From Runella sp. SP2 (GTDB lineage: Bacteria; Bacteroidota; Bacteroidia; Cytophagales; Spirosomataceae), in assembly GCF_003711225.1 (NCBI RefSeq), contig NZ_CP031030.1, forward strand, positions 1,116,001-1,180,000: 64,000 nt of DNA. The letters run 5' to 3'. A program made the translations under genes and the position numbers. How positions within the stretch are numbered: the first letter of the stretch is position 1; every line of letters begins with the position of its first letter. Positions 34,691 through 42,977 of the stretch are shown piece after piece. Under the pieces are notes generated by a model that saw nothing but the letters and a program-made list of their open reading frames with translations, did no database searches and was not told where the DNA came from.

Positions 34691-36686
34691 AAATCGTCAT
34701 TTCCGATTGGCCTCGGTTGGCCCAGGCGTAGTAGGGAATGAGTTTGAGCGGGATGGTTTTCTTGGCTTGGGAAAGGGGGCGGTAAAGTTGCTTGTCCCAG
34801 TTTTTGTCGTTGATGAGCAAGCCGTTGGTTTCTAAGGCTGTCAATGTCGTGTTATCCAACTTCGTCGTTACGGGCTTGAAAGCGGCGGTGCTGGGAAGGG
34901 CCACGTCAAAAACGCGGGTAGCAGCGGGCATGTCGGGCGATTCCAAACAATACACCATCGGCCCACGCTTCACCGCCACTTGGTTGCGGTTTTCTTCTAC
35001 CAACGGGTTTGATTCCAACAGTTCCGTCGGCATGGCCATGTTCCACGTCACCACGTCTCCTTTTTTCCAAGCGCGTTCAATGGTCACGTAGCCGCGGTCG
35101 TTGGTGTAAGGAGTGGCTTTGCCGTTGATGAACAATTTTGCCTCCGAACACCAGCTTGGCAAACGCAATTTGAGCCCAAAACTGCTGGCGGGGAACTGCT
35201 CCACCGTGATTTTTACGTTGCCGTCCCACGGATAGTTGCTCTCTTGGCGCAGGGCGATGGCTTGGCCGTTTTGGAGGGTTGTTTGTAGCTGACTGCTGCC
35301 GTAGAGGTTACACCAAACGGCGTTGTGGCTGAGGCTGTAGGCGTAGTCGCTTACCTCGGTAATGGTGCGTACTGTGTTAGGCGGGCAGCAGTTGGAAATG
35401 CGGATGTAAGGAATGCGTCCCCCCATCCAGCGAAGTTGGTACGGAAAATCGTTGGAGGCCGCTAAAGGGTTGGTATAAAAGAACTTATCGCCCGAAAGGC
35501 TAATGCCTGACAACACGCTGTTGTACAACGCCAATTCCACCACGTCGGTGTAGCGGGCGTCACCTGTGAGGGTAAACATCCGCCAGTTGAACAAGACGTT
35601 GCCAATGTTGGCGCAGGTTTCGTTGTGGGCGCTGACGTTGGGCAGTTGGTAGTCGCGGCCAAAGGCTTGGTGCGTTTTTTGGACGTCGTTGGGTTTGTAG
35701 GAAGTTCCGTAGGGCGAAACACCGTCAAACAGCGCCCCGCAAGCCCCCGTAACGTACATTTTGCGTTGGGTGAGGTTGTCCCAAATCAAATTCAACGAAC
35801 GCATCAACGAATCTTCGCCCGTTTCGGCATACACATCGGCGACGCCCGCGTAAAGGTACGTACCGCGCACGGCGTGCCCCATTGCCACCGTTTGCTGACG
35901 AAACGGAATGCGGTCTTGGTTGTCGTCGGTGCCTTCAGTGGTGCCTTTGATGTTGATAAGGTACTTCACCAGCTCCAAGTATTTCTTTTCGTTGGTGGTG
36001 CGGTACAGTTCCGTCAAGCCCATGTAGTGCGCGGGGCACAGGGCGTTGCGGGCTTGTTCGGGCGTGGCGACTTTGTAAAAACCAATCAAGAAATCGGCCG
36101 ATTTTTTGGCAATATCGAGGAGGTTGGTTTTTCCTGTCGCGCGGTGGTGTACGCAGGCCGCCGTCATCAAATGGCCAAAATTGTAGGCTTCAAAACTCAG
36201 TTTATCGTCAAATAGCTTCGCGTTGCCCGTTTTCTTTTGTTCGATAATGGCTTTGGTATAAATATAGCCGTCTTCGCGCTGGGCCTTGGCCATCACAGCA
36301 ATGGCTTTTTCCATAAGGGCGTCCAGTTCGGGGTCTTTGGTAGAAGCATACAAACTTGCCACGGCCTCAAACGTCTTATAAAAATCGCCATCGTGAAACG
36401 ATGGGCCTTTAAAATTGCCCGCTTCCAACCCTGCTGCGATTTCAAAATTCCGAAACGAATGGCTGACATCGGGGTCGGTGTAGGTTTTCCAAAGCTGCGG
36501 CACCATGGTTTCTTTGGCTACCCGAAAGCGGTCGCCCCAAAAACCGCCCGTCCAGCGAACGTCGGTGATGTTGGGCGAATAAACTTTGGCGTAAGGGCTA
36601 TGGGTGGTGTTGGTAATGCCTTTATTTTGCGCCACGGCAAAAGCCGTTGCTGCAAGAGTACAAATGGCGGTGAAAGAGAGCTTCAT
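34671..36686 (-). CDS. Secreted GH127 family glycosidase (beta-L-arabinofuranosidase-like)
   Basis: 671 residues with a signal peptide (AICTLAATAFAVAQ). DUF1680/GH127 features: VRWTGGFWGDRF, GLEAGNFKGPSFHDGDFYKT, YNFGHLMTAAC, HNETCANIGNVLFNWRMF (general acid/base Glu and one zinc Cys) and ISNCCPPNTVRT (nucleophile and zinc Cys pair). All expected Zn/Cys active-site elements are present. Characterised members release beta-L-arabinofuranose or related sugars. Last gene of the sus-type operon, so it likely trims side chains of the imported glycan. Confidence 0.92.
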   Translation of the reverse strand: MKLSFTAICTLAATAFAVAQNKGITNTTHSPYAKVYSPNITDVRWTGGFWGDRFRVAKETMVPQLWKTYTDPDVSHSFRNFEIAAGLEAGNFKGPSFHDGDFYKTFEAVASLYASTKDPELDALMEKAIAVMAKAQREDGYIYTKAIIEQKKTGNAKLFDDKLSFEAYNFGHLMTAACVHHRATGKTNLLDIAKKSADFLIGFYKVATPEQARNALCPAHYMGLTELYRTTNEKKYLELVKYLINIKGTTEGTDDNQDRIPFRQQTVAMGHAVRGTYLYAGVADVYAETGEDSLMRSLNLIWDNLTQRKMYVTGACGALFDGVSPYGTSYKPNDVQKTHQAFGRDYQLPNVSAHNETCANIGNVLFNWRMFTLTGDARYTDVVELALYNSVLSGISLSGDKFFYTNPLAASNDFPYQLRWMGGRIPYIRISNCCPPNTVRTITEVSDYAYSLSHNAVWCNLYGSSQLQTTLQNGQAIALRQESNYPWDGNVKITVEQFPASSFGLKLRLPSWCSEAKLFINGKATPYTNDRGYVTIERAWKKGDVVTWNMAMPTELLESNPLVEENRNQVAVKRGPMVYCLESPDMPAATRVFDVALPSTAAFKPVTTKLDNTTLTALETNGLLINDKNWDKQLYRPLSQAKKTIPLKLIPYYAWANRGQSEMTIWVPVVR

Positions 36687-36689
36687 TTT

Positions 36690-36780
36690 GAATTACGAAT
36701 TACGAATGAGGAATTACGAATAACGAGTTACGGATGACCAATAATAGATAACGGATACACAAATAACAGATAACAGACAA
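36690..36780. repeat. ATTACGAAT / AGATAACGGAT degenerate repeat
   Basis: Four or five AATTACGAAT-like words followed by GATAACGGATACACAAATAACAG-like words (shortened here) between the glycosidase and GH127 genes. A short echo (AATTCGTAATTTAT) occurs near 5061-5075. No gene. Confidence 0.65.
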
Positions 36781-36784
36781 TAAA

Positions 36785-38008
36785 TCACTTCTTCTTCGGT
36801 GGAGGCGGAGCTACAAAATTCAGGGTGCTTTTGCCTACGTCTTTTGAAGTGGCCACGGCGATACCGCGTTGGTCGTGTTTATTGACCGCGCAATAAAAGT
36901 GATAGACGATTCCTTTGTGTTTGATAACGTACGATTTATGGGCGTACATACTATCGTAGGGTTCGGAGGGAGCAATGAGGTCGGCTCCATGCCATTTGGT
37001 CCAGTTGACGAGGTCGTACGAACAGGCAAAGCGGTTGTAGGCATCTTTTCGGTCGTTCCAAAAAGCCCCGAAATAAAACATGACCCACAAATCCCCCATT
37101 TTTTGCAACACAGCATCCCCCGAAATTCCCGATTGGTGGTCGATGACTGGGTCTTGGCCAAAGCGTTTCCAGGTTTTCATGTCATTAGAAACTGCCATAC
37201 CAATGCGCTCAATCAAGCGGTATTTGGGATTGTTGTTGCTAGTATCGCCGTTTGCATTGTAGTACAGTATAAACGGATAACCCGTGGTTTTCTTTTTGTC
37301 CCAAATCACCGTGCTTTTATAGAGCTTTTTATTTTCCCACCAGCGCACATCGGGGTCGTCGGGGGTGAGGGTAGGCTTGGGAAGGCGCTGCCACTCTGCG
37401 ACTTGATGGGGCGGATTTGTGGTAAAAGCCATTCCCAGCGACAATTTGCCTTCTTCGTAGCCACGGGTATTACTGCCCAGGTATGGCATCCAATAGCGAC
37501 CGTCGTATTTTTGAAGCTTGTAGTTGCCGCCCCATTTGGTATTTTGAAGGGCTACGTAGCCAGCTCGTTGATTGCTGTCCCAATGCGTAGTATCGGTATC
37601 GGTAAACGACAGCAAACGCCCCAAGGTTGTCCAATTGAGCAAGTCGTTACTTTTGGCAAGCCACGTTTCGTAGCCACGTCCGTCGTAAATGAGGTAAGTC
37701 ATGTACCAACCTTTGCCTTTACGAAAAACCGTGGGACAATCGAGCTTTTTCTCGTTGGTAGATGGGGTGATGATCAGACCGTACTTATGCGGCGTCTTAA
37801 TTTCTTCATACACTTGCTGCATCCGCTCAGGGGATACCGTTTGTGCCGTGGCGTCTTGGAGGAAGAAGAAAAAAAGTAGGAAATAGAAAATGGGGGCAAC
37901 CTCACCCCCTAAATCCCCCTCCCCTTTTAGGGGAGGAGGACTTTTAAAGCCCTTCTCCTGGAAGGAGAGGGGTTGGGGTGAGGTTACTATGCTAAGCGTG
38001 TTCATCAT
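36785..38008 (-). CDS. Five-bladed beta-propeller glycosidase (GH43/GH117/GH130-like), N-terminus altered by a repeat
   Basis: About 407 codons. The mature part shows propeller strands of the GH43/GH130 superfamily: LDCPTVFRKGKGWYMTYLIYD (split here as a landmark, residues 75-95), WLAKSNDLLNWT, PFILYYNAN, GIAVATSKDVGK, SGDAVLQKMGDLWVMFYFGAF, ACSYDLVNWTKWHG and YAHKSYVIKHKGIVYHFYCA. Family number cannot be fixed. The start ATG pair at 38005-38008 overlaps the BASS gene end by 17 bases. Residues about 9-36 are encoded by an 88-bp element, and a hydrophobic signal-like core (PIFYFLLFFFFLQDATAQT) comes only afterwards, so the true N-terminus is uncertain. Confidence 0.78.
   Translation of the reverse strand: MMNTLSIVTSPQPLSFQEKGFKSPPPLKGEGDLGGEVAPIFYFLLFFFFLQDATAQTVSPERMQQVYEEIKTPHKYGLIITPSTNEKKLDCPTVFRKGKGWYMTYLIYDGRGYETWLAKSNDLLNWTTLGRLLSFTDTDTTHWDSNQRAGYVALQNTKWGGNYKLQKYDGRYWMPYLGSNTRGYEEGKLSLGMAFTTNPPHQVAEWQRLPKPTLTPDDPDVRWWENKKLYKSTVIWDKKKTTGYPFILYYNANGDTSNNNPKYRLIERIGMAVSNDMKTWKRFGQDPVIDHQSGISGDAVLQKMGDLWVMFYFGAFWNDRKDAYNRFACSYDLVNWTKWHGADLIAPSEPYDSMYAHKSYVIKHKGIVYHFYCAVNKHDQRGIAVATSKDVGKSTLNFVAPPPPKKK
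37898..37985. repeat. 88-bp palindromic element with 11-bp terminal inverted repeats
   Basis: Ends AACCTCACCCC (37898-37908) and GGGGTGAGGTT (37975-37985) are perfect inverted repeats. Inside are two hairpins, CCTCCCCTTTTAGGGGAGG-like and CTTCTCCTGGAAGGAG. It is MITE-like in layout, sits in the 5' coding end of the propeller glycosidase and is read through in frame. Confidence 0.8.
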
Positions 38009-39275
38009 CTTGTTGCCGTTTACGCCAATAATTTGCCAAAATAGACCCCGAAATATTCATCCAAGGGCTAAACACCGTAGCAGGTAGCCCGACAGTACCG
38101 AGTTTCCCCATGCTCCCTGCCAGACCCGAGGCCATGCCGCCGTTTTGGAGTCCTACTTCAAAAGCAACAGTACGGCTGGAATTAACGTCTAAGCCAAACA
38201 AGCGACTCAACCAATACCCAAAGAAATAACCAGCGGCGTTGTGAATGACTGAGCAGATAAACAACAAAAATCCTACTTTCATCAAATTGTCGCGACCCGC
38301 AGCCGTAGTGACGGTTGTAAAGTAAATGATGCCAAACATCGAAAAATAAGGCATTAGACTGTCGAGTTTTGGAAATCGAAGGGTAAGCAAATGGTACAAC
38401 ACACCCACGACAAATGCTCCCGCAAAAAAGCCTAAAATCTCAAGGGATTGCAACAGGGGCGTAGAGGTAATCATTTCTTTGAAAAAAGCCCATAGGCCCA
38501 GTGGCAAAGCAAGTAGCCATAAAATACAAATACCAAAAATAAACCAGATTTTTTGCCAACTAGCGGGCGTCGCATTTTTGAGGTAATCGTGTAAAAGGGC
38601 CGCGCCGATGGGTACAATGATGATTTTGATAATCTCCATCATCATGTCCACAAAATGAACCTCAATGAGCGTTCCTGCCAACAATTTCATCAATAATGGC
38701 GTCAAAAAAGGGGCAACCAAGGTCGCCATAGCAGTTACAATGACCGAAAGTACCAAGTTGGCTTTGGCCAAATATACCATAACATTGGAGGCCAAACCGC
38801 TTGAACATGAACCAATCAGAATGATGCCAGCGGCGATTTCGGGCTCAAAGTCAAAGATTTTGGTAAGCAAAAGTCCCATCAAAGGCATGACCGAAAAATG
38901 GCACAAAAGCCCGATAATCACACCCTTGCCCGTGGTGGCCAAACCTGCAAAGTCGCGAACGCTCATGTGGATACCCATGCCAAACATGACGGTCTGGATA
39001 ATGACCAAAATGAGCCATTTGTTACGTAAATCAAAATCTCCCCACTTGGTGAAGGCCGAGGGGTAAATCATGCCCGCTACCACGGCCGCGATGATCCAAG
39101 TGGTGTATTGGTAGCCTTTTAACGAAGGAATTGCACCCATGCCAATCGCCAAAGAAACCGCCAATGCCACAGCCGCAGGTTGCCATACATTCGCATAGTC
39201 TTGGAGTAGCCCCAATGCCAATAAAATAGTAGCTGCGCTACTCAACCAAAGGGCTATTTTAGATAATTGTCTCAT
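37992..39275 (-). CDS. Bile acid:sodium symporter (BASS) family transporter
   Basis: 427 residues, about ten membrane segments. BASS hallmarks: GIHMSVRDFAGL, the crossover motif IGSCSSGLASNVMVYLAKAN and the second crossover FEVGLQNGGMASGLA near the C-terminus. Members move organic anions with Na+ (bile acids, pantoate, 2-keto acids). Its place between the racemase-family gene and a glycosidase in the RuBisCO-like operon suggests it carries an acid sugar or related anion (inference). Overlaps the next gene by 17 bases. Confidence 0.9.
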   Translation of the reverse strand: MRQLSKIALWLSSAATILLALGLLQDYANVWQPAAVALAVSLAIGMGAIPSLKGYQYTTWIIAAVVAGMIYPSAFTKWGDFDLRNKWLILVIIQTVMFGMGIHMSVRDFAGLATTGKGVIIGLLCHFSVMPLMGLLLTKIFDFEPEIAAGIILIGSCSSGLASNVMVYLAKANLVLSVIVTAMATLVAPFLTPLLMKLLAGTLIEVHFVDMMMEIIKIIIVPIGAALLHDYLKNATPASWQKIWFIFGICILWLLALPLGLWAFFKEMITSTPLLQSLEILGFFAGAFVVGVLYHLLTLRFPKLDSLMPYFSMFGIIYFTTVTTAAGRDNLMKVGFLLFICSVIHNAAGYFFGYWLSRLFGLDVNSSRTVAFEVGLQNGGMASGLAGSMGKLGTVGLPATVFSPWMNISGSILANYWRKRQQDDEHA

Positions 39276-39293
39276 TCAACTAATTGGTTACGT

Positions 39294-39360
39294 ACCTACG
39301 GCACGTAGGTTTGAAAGAATTGGCCTTTTGTTTTCTACAAATGTGTAGTCCCTCTGGGAC
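39294..39360. repeat. Compound palindromes upstream of the BASS gene
   Basis: Three short hairpins: ACCTACG-GCA-CGTAGGT (39294-39310), CTACA-AATG-TGTAG (39335-39348) and GTCCC-TCT-GGGAC (39348-39360). REP-like, in the gap between the racemase-family and BASS genes. Confidence 0.6.
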
Positions 39361-39377
39361 AAGCTTTATTGATAAAA

Positions 39378-40037
39378 CTACGATAATACCGTCGCCAAAT
39401 ACGCCATCGCAATCGGTGGACTGGCCAAAATGGGGACTATTTTCTCTGATTCTGAAAGGGTATCGACGACCCGAGCCATTGAGGCTTGGGCGAGGACAAT
39501 GACATCCACTTGGGTGCTTAGTTCTTTCAATGCTTTGGCCACCATTTCGTCGTGAAGGGCAGGATTTCCTCCCATCAACGCCTCAAACGCGCCGTCGCAC
39601 AAGACGGCCTTGAGTTCTATTTCTTTTCCTGTCAAAGCTGCCCGTCTTTGCACTAAATCTGAGGTAGGGGCGAGGGTAGTTGGTAACGTAGCTATGACGC
39701 CAATGCGCGACCCCGTTGCTACGGCTTGGTCGGCCATGGGTTGATCCACGCGCAGTACGGGGACTTGGGTAAGGTCGGCAGCGGCTTCTACGGCAACACC
39801 AATGGACGAGCAGGTAAACATGATGTAATCTGCTCCTGCACTTTCGGCTGAACCTGCGTAGTTGACTACCCGCCGTGCGGTATCAGCCCGTAGTTCGCCA
39901 CGGCTAATCACTTGTTTAATGAGACTGTCGTCAACGATGTTAAAGACGTTAACGTGCGGAATGTATTGTTTGCAAAGTTCTTGAAAAACAGGTACTAAGG
40001 TTGCGGAGGTGTGAACCAATCCTAATGTTTTTGTCAT
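39378..40037 (-). CDS. Aspartate/glutamate racemase superfamily protein lacking the second catalytic Cys
   Basis: 219 residues of the Asp/Glu/hydantoin racemase fold. The first catalytic Cys is present in IMFTCSSIG (Cys76). The second half, where the family usually has a Cys (LACTH-like), reads VLAQASMARV (residues 181-190), so the two-base racemase pair is incomplete. Also visible are RIGVIATLPTTLAPT and the C-terminal PILASPPIAMAY. It is probably not a simple racemase; an isomerase, decarboxylase or epimerase on an acid-sugar intermediate fits the RuBisCO-like/DUF1537 neighbourhood (inference). Confidence 0.82.
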   Translation of the reverse strand: MTKTLGLVHTSATLVPVFQELCKQYIPHVNVFNIVDDSLIKQVISRGELRADTARRVVNYAGSAESAGADYIMFTCSSIGVAVEAAADLTQVPVLRVDQPMADQAVATGSRIGVIATLPTTLAPTSDLVQRRAALTGKEIELKAVLCDGAFEALMGGNPALHDEMVAKALKELSTQVDVIVLAQASMARVVDTLSESEKIVPILASPPIAMAYLATVLS

Positions 40038-40064
40038 AATTTTGTATTAGTTAGCGTTGTGCCC

Positions 40065-40136
40065 GCGGTTACTCTTAACCGCATTTAGGTTTCTCAAAAC
40101 CTAAAGTTGGATGTCGTCGGGGTTTTGAGAAACCCC
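40065..40136. repeat. Dispersed copy of the 2832-3093 palindrome family
   Basis: Contains GCGGTTA-CTCT-TAACCGC (40065-40082), GGTTTCTCAAAACC (40088-40101) and GGTTTTGAGAAACC (40121-40134). These are the same core words as in the 107-bp array near the window start. The right part forms the 3' coding end of the DUF1537 gene. Confidence 0.8.
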
Positions 40137-41510
40137 TCCCACGGCCTCGTAATAATTTTCAGTCCCCACTTGTCCCCCCTTGAAAATAACTTGTTTCCCA
40201 TCCAGCGCCGACGAAGGAGCATGGGCCAAACAAATGGGCGCACCTGGCGTTAGTGGAGCGAGCATTTCGACGGCCTCAATGCCCATCGCACGGGCGGCAT
40301 AGCTGGAGGTATCGCCACCTGCCACGACTACGCGTTGCACGTTGGTTTGAGCTACCACTTCTCGCGCTACCATTCCTAAAGCATTCCCAAAAATCAGCCC
40401 CGTTTGTGAACGAATTTCTGCGGGCGTCAGCCCTTTTTGTTCAAAAATCGCATTCGTTTGGGCAATGCGGGGGTCTTGGTTGTCTTTGCTGGTATGGACA
40501 ATGACCGATTGACCTTGGCGAATTTTTTGGATAGCTTCTTGGATGGTAATTTCTAAAACTTCTAAGGTATTATCTGATTCAATCAATGCCGCCGTATTTA
40601 TAGCCAGCGACGCAAAACCGCGCTGTTCGGCCCACGCAATTTGCTGCGCCGAGACGGGTGAGCAACTGCCTGAAACTACTAACATTGGCGTATCAATTTC
40701 CACTGACTCCCAATCGGTACGGGTTTGAAGTTGCCCCGTTTGTTGCCAATATGCCCCCAATGCGCTTCCAATGCCCGACGAACCTACCGAAAAAAGCGGT
40801 GATTGCGGAGGTACATTTTCATCCAAAAGTTGGCCAATACGTACTAAGTGATGGTCGTACAGGGCATCAAAAAGAATATTATCAACACCCTTTTGTAGCA
40901 CTTCTTGCAAGGAAACCGAGGGCTCAGGTTGTTCAATTTGCAAAATATCAAAAAGCCCCGTCGTGCGTTCCGTTTGTTGAGCTAAATGTAAGCGCAAGTC
41001 GCTTTCGTGGGCGGGGGTAATGGGATGAACACTCATCGACGGGTGGCGGTCGAGGCGGTGAATAACTCCTTGACTCCCAATGCCCATGCGTGCAAAAAGA
41101 TTGCCAAAGGTACAATAACGCCCCAGCGAAGGAGCGGCAACCAAAATAGGAACCCACGGCGATTGAAATACTTCTGCGCCGATTTCAATGGCTTTGCCTA
41201 TATTCCCAATGCTAGGAGAGGAGTCGAACGTAGAGCAAACTTTGTAGTGAACATGGCGCGGAGAAAGCGATTTGAGGGCTTCAAACGTAGGCAAAAGCTC
41301 CCGCTCCATGTTGGCGAGAGAAAGTGAACGTGAAATTCCTGCGATACCAATTGCCTGTAATCCTTTGTATTGACTGACTTGCTCAAGCGTTGGCGGTTCA
41401 ATAAACAACACCGTACGCGCTCCCGACCGACTCAAGGATTCGAGCGCATCGGTCGAACCCGTAAAGTCGTCACCGTAAAAAGCCAGTAGGAGTTCTTTTT
41501 GTAATGTCAT
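40101..41510 (-). CDS. DUF1537 four-carbon acid-sugar kinase family protein
   Basis: About 470 residues. N-terminal domain: AFYGDDFTGSTDALESL (the GDDxTG motif) and VHYKVCSTFDSSPSIGNIGKA. C-terminal nucleotide-binding domain: VVSGSCSPVSAQQIAWA, GLIFGNALG and VVAGGDTSSYAARAMGIEA, as in OtnK/DtnK/OiaK-type kinases. It phosphorylates an acid-sugar intermediate; 3-oxo-isoapionate is a candidate because a RuBisCO-like gene lies 100 bases upstream. The ATG at 41510 (MTLQKELLLAF) is preferred over a GTG at 41534. The last residues (GVSQNPDDIQL) come from a dispersed repeat. Confidence 0.9.
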   Translation of the reverse strand: MTLQKELLLAFYGDDFTGSTDALESLSRSGARTVLFIEPPTLEQVSQYKGLQAIGIAGISRSLSLANMERELLPTFEALKSLSPRHVHYKVCSTFDSSPSIGNIGKAIEIGAEVFQSPWVPILVAAPSLGRYCTFGNLFARMGIGSQGVIHRLDRHPSMSVHPITPAHESDLRLHLAQQTERTTGLFDILQIEQPEPSVSLQEVLQKGVDNILFDALYDHHLVRIGQLLDENVPPQSPLFSVGSSGIGSALGAYWQQTGQLQTRTDWESVEIDTPMLVVSGSCSPVSAQQIAWAEQRGFASLAINTAALIESDNTLEVLEITIQEAIQKIRQGQSVIVHTSKDNQDPRIAQTNAIFEQKGLTPAEIRSQTGLIFGNALGMVAREVVAQTNVQRVVVAGGDTSSYAARAMGIEAVEMLAPLTPGAPICLAHAPSSALDGKQVIFKGGQVGTENYYEAVGGVSQNPDDIQL

Positions 41511-41561
41511 TGATTTTCGCTGTGCCATAGGCACTACCTATTTGTAGCAAAAGTAGCTATT

Positions 41562-41590
41562 GGGTGCATCTTGCTCCGTAGGAGCTACCC
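41562..41590. repeat. REP-like palindrome between the RuBisCO-like and DUF1537 genes
   Basis: GCTCC-GTA-GGAGC at 41573-41585, flanked by GGGT and ACCC, forms an extended hairpin in the 100-base gap. It could influence mRNA stability between the two genes. Confidence 0.55.
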
Positions 41591-41610
41591 ATAAATCTAA
41601 CAAAGTAGAA

Positions 41611-42873
41611 TTATGATACGGGTTGCAACTTCAAAGACTTCCCAAATTTCTCTACCGATTTCCCAAATTCGGGATAAAACTGCGCGGCTTCTTCTACGCT
41701 CCAGCCTTTCACGGCGGCTTCCCATGCTTGTTTGAGGGCGACTACGCCCGCCGACGGGCCGCTGGGATGGGCCATAATGCCGCCACCTGCCATGTAAAGC
41801 AAGTCTACCGTTTGAGTAAGGCGGTAGGTTTCGGGTGCTTGCCCGCCCCATTGTCCTGAAGAAACGACGGGGAGTACCTCAAAACCTCCCAACAGAGGTC
41901 GGCGGCAGGCTTCGATGGAACGCACGACGGAATCGTCGCTTTCCCAAAACTTATTTTGAATGCCATTGACGTGGATTTGGTCAACGCCCACCATGCGCCA
42001 AAGTTTTTGGTATGCTACAAAATCAATTCCCAACAACGGATGTCGGGTCAACATCCCCCAGCCGTTGCGGTGGGCATGGACGGGAAGCGCGCCTTGGTCA
42101 CAGATTTTTTTGACACCTGCCAGCCCCACGGTATTGATACTCACCATTGCACAGGTAGCACCTGCATTGAGGAGGTATTCGTACCGCCGAAGCATAACGT
42201 CCACCTCACCGCTGAGGTTGAAGGCGTACATCACTTTTTTACCCGTAGCGTCGGCGTGACGGTTGATGACGTCCATGACCGCGTCCACGCGCGCCTCAAA
42301 GGTCGAATTAGCCGCAGACGACATGAGTTCGTCGTCTTTGACAAAATCAATGCCTGCCTCGGTCAGGGTTTTTACCAAAGCCGCGGTTTGCTCGGCGGCC
42401 AATCCTATGCTAGGTTTGATGATGGTACCAATGAGTGGACGGTCATACACTTGGGTCAGTTGACGGCAGCCTTTTATTCCAAAACGAGGTCCTGCAAAGT
42501 GCGCAGCAAAAGAGTCGGGTACGTCTAAGTCCATGAGTTTTAATCCCGTGAACTGAGTCAGTTCGTATAGATTGCCTTGTAAGGTTGAAATCATCACGGG
42601 CAAATTATACCCAAAGTTTTCGACCGACCAAGATACGTTGAGCTTAGCACGGTGGTATGCGTCGTAGCCTTCGGCACCAGGCAAAGCGGGTTGCGACACC
42701 GTTTCCAGGAGCTCGATTGATTCTACCTTGGCAGCAAAGCGCTCTTTTAGCTCATCCGTTTCACCAGGGATAGCCACAAAAGTGCCGCTGGACTGTTCGC
42801 CAGCCAATACGTTGGCTGCTTTTTCAACGTCAAAAGGCGTTTCAATAAAATAAGTAGCAGATATGCGTTCCAT
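41611..42873 (-). CDS. RuBisCO-like protein with a nearly complete RuBisCO active site
   Basis: 420 residues, RuBisCO large-subunit fold. Matching spinach numbering by motif: E60 = Glu26, N123 = Asn101 (QGNLYE), K175 = Lys153 (GTIIKPSIG), K201/D203/E204 = Lys179/Asp181/Glu182 (FVKDDE), H294/R295 = His268/Arg269 (HAHRNG), H327 = His301, loop-6 K334 = Lys308 and S379 = Ser338 (VVSSGQ). K177 is replaced by Ser155. This is unlike the badly degraded Form IV enolase-type proteins and fits the decarboxylase or transcarboxylase group used for 3-oxo-isoapionate-4-phosphate (OiaC/OiaX), with a DUF1537 kinase next door. It is unlikely to fix CO2: no phosphoribulokinase or small subunit is seen. 104 bases after susD. 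Confidence 0.9.
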   Translation of the reverse strand: MERISATYFIETPFDVEKAANVLAGEQSSGTFVAIPGETDELKERFAAKVESIELLETVSQPALPGAEGYDAYHRAKLNVSWSVENFGYNLPVMISTLQGNLYELTQFTGLKLMDLDVPDSFAAHFAGPRFGIKGCRQLTQVYDRPLIGTIIKPSIGLAAEQTAALVKTLTEAGIDFVKDDELMSSAANSTFEARVDAVMDVINRHADATGKKVMYAFNLSGEVDVMLRRYEYLLNAGATCAMVSINTVGLAGVKKICDQGALPVHAHRNGWGMLTRHPLLGIDFVAYQKLWRMVGVDQIHVNGIQNKFWESDDSVVRSIEACRRPLLGGFEVLPVVSSGQWGGQAPETYRLTQTVDLLYMAGGGIMAHPSGPSAGVVALKQAWEAAVKGWSVEEAAQFYPEFGKSVEKFGKSLKLQPVS

Positions 42874-42977
42874 TCAAAACGGAGGCTGTTTAGGTGGTTA
42901 AATGGGTGGACAGCTTGGTCAAATCTTCTTGAATTTCAAAGGTTTTGGGCTTACCGTCCTACTTGTGTCATATAGAT

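Noticed and set aside
35625-37879. Long plus-strand reading frames opposite the GH127 and propeller-glycosidase genes
   Set aside because: They mirror the codon pattern of genuine minus-strand glycosidases and have no recognisable protein features.
41611-42873. True CO2-fixing RuBisCO
   Set aside because: K177 is replaced, sequence is short and divergent, and there is no small subunit or phosphoribulokinase; the neighbours indicate acid-sugar catabolism.
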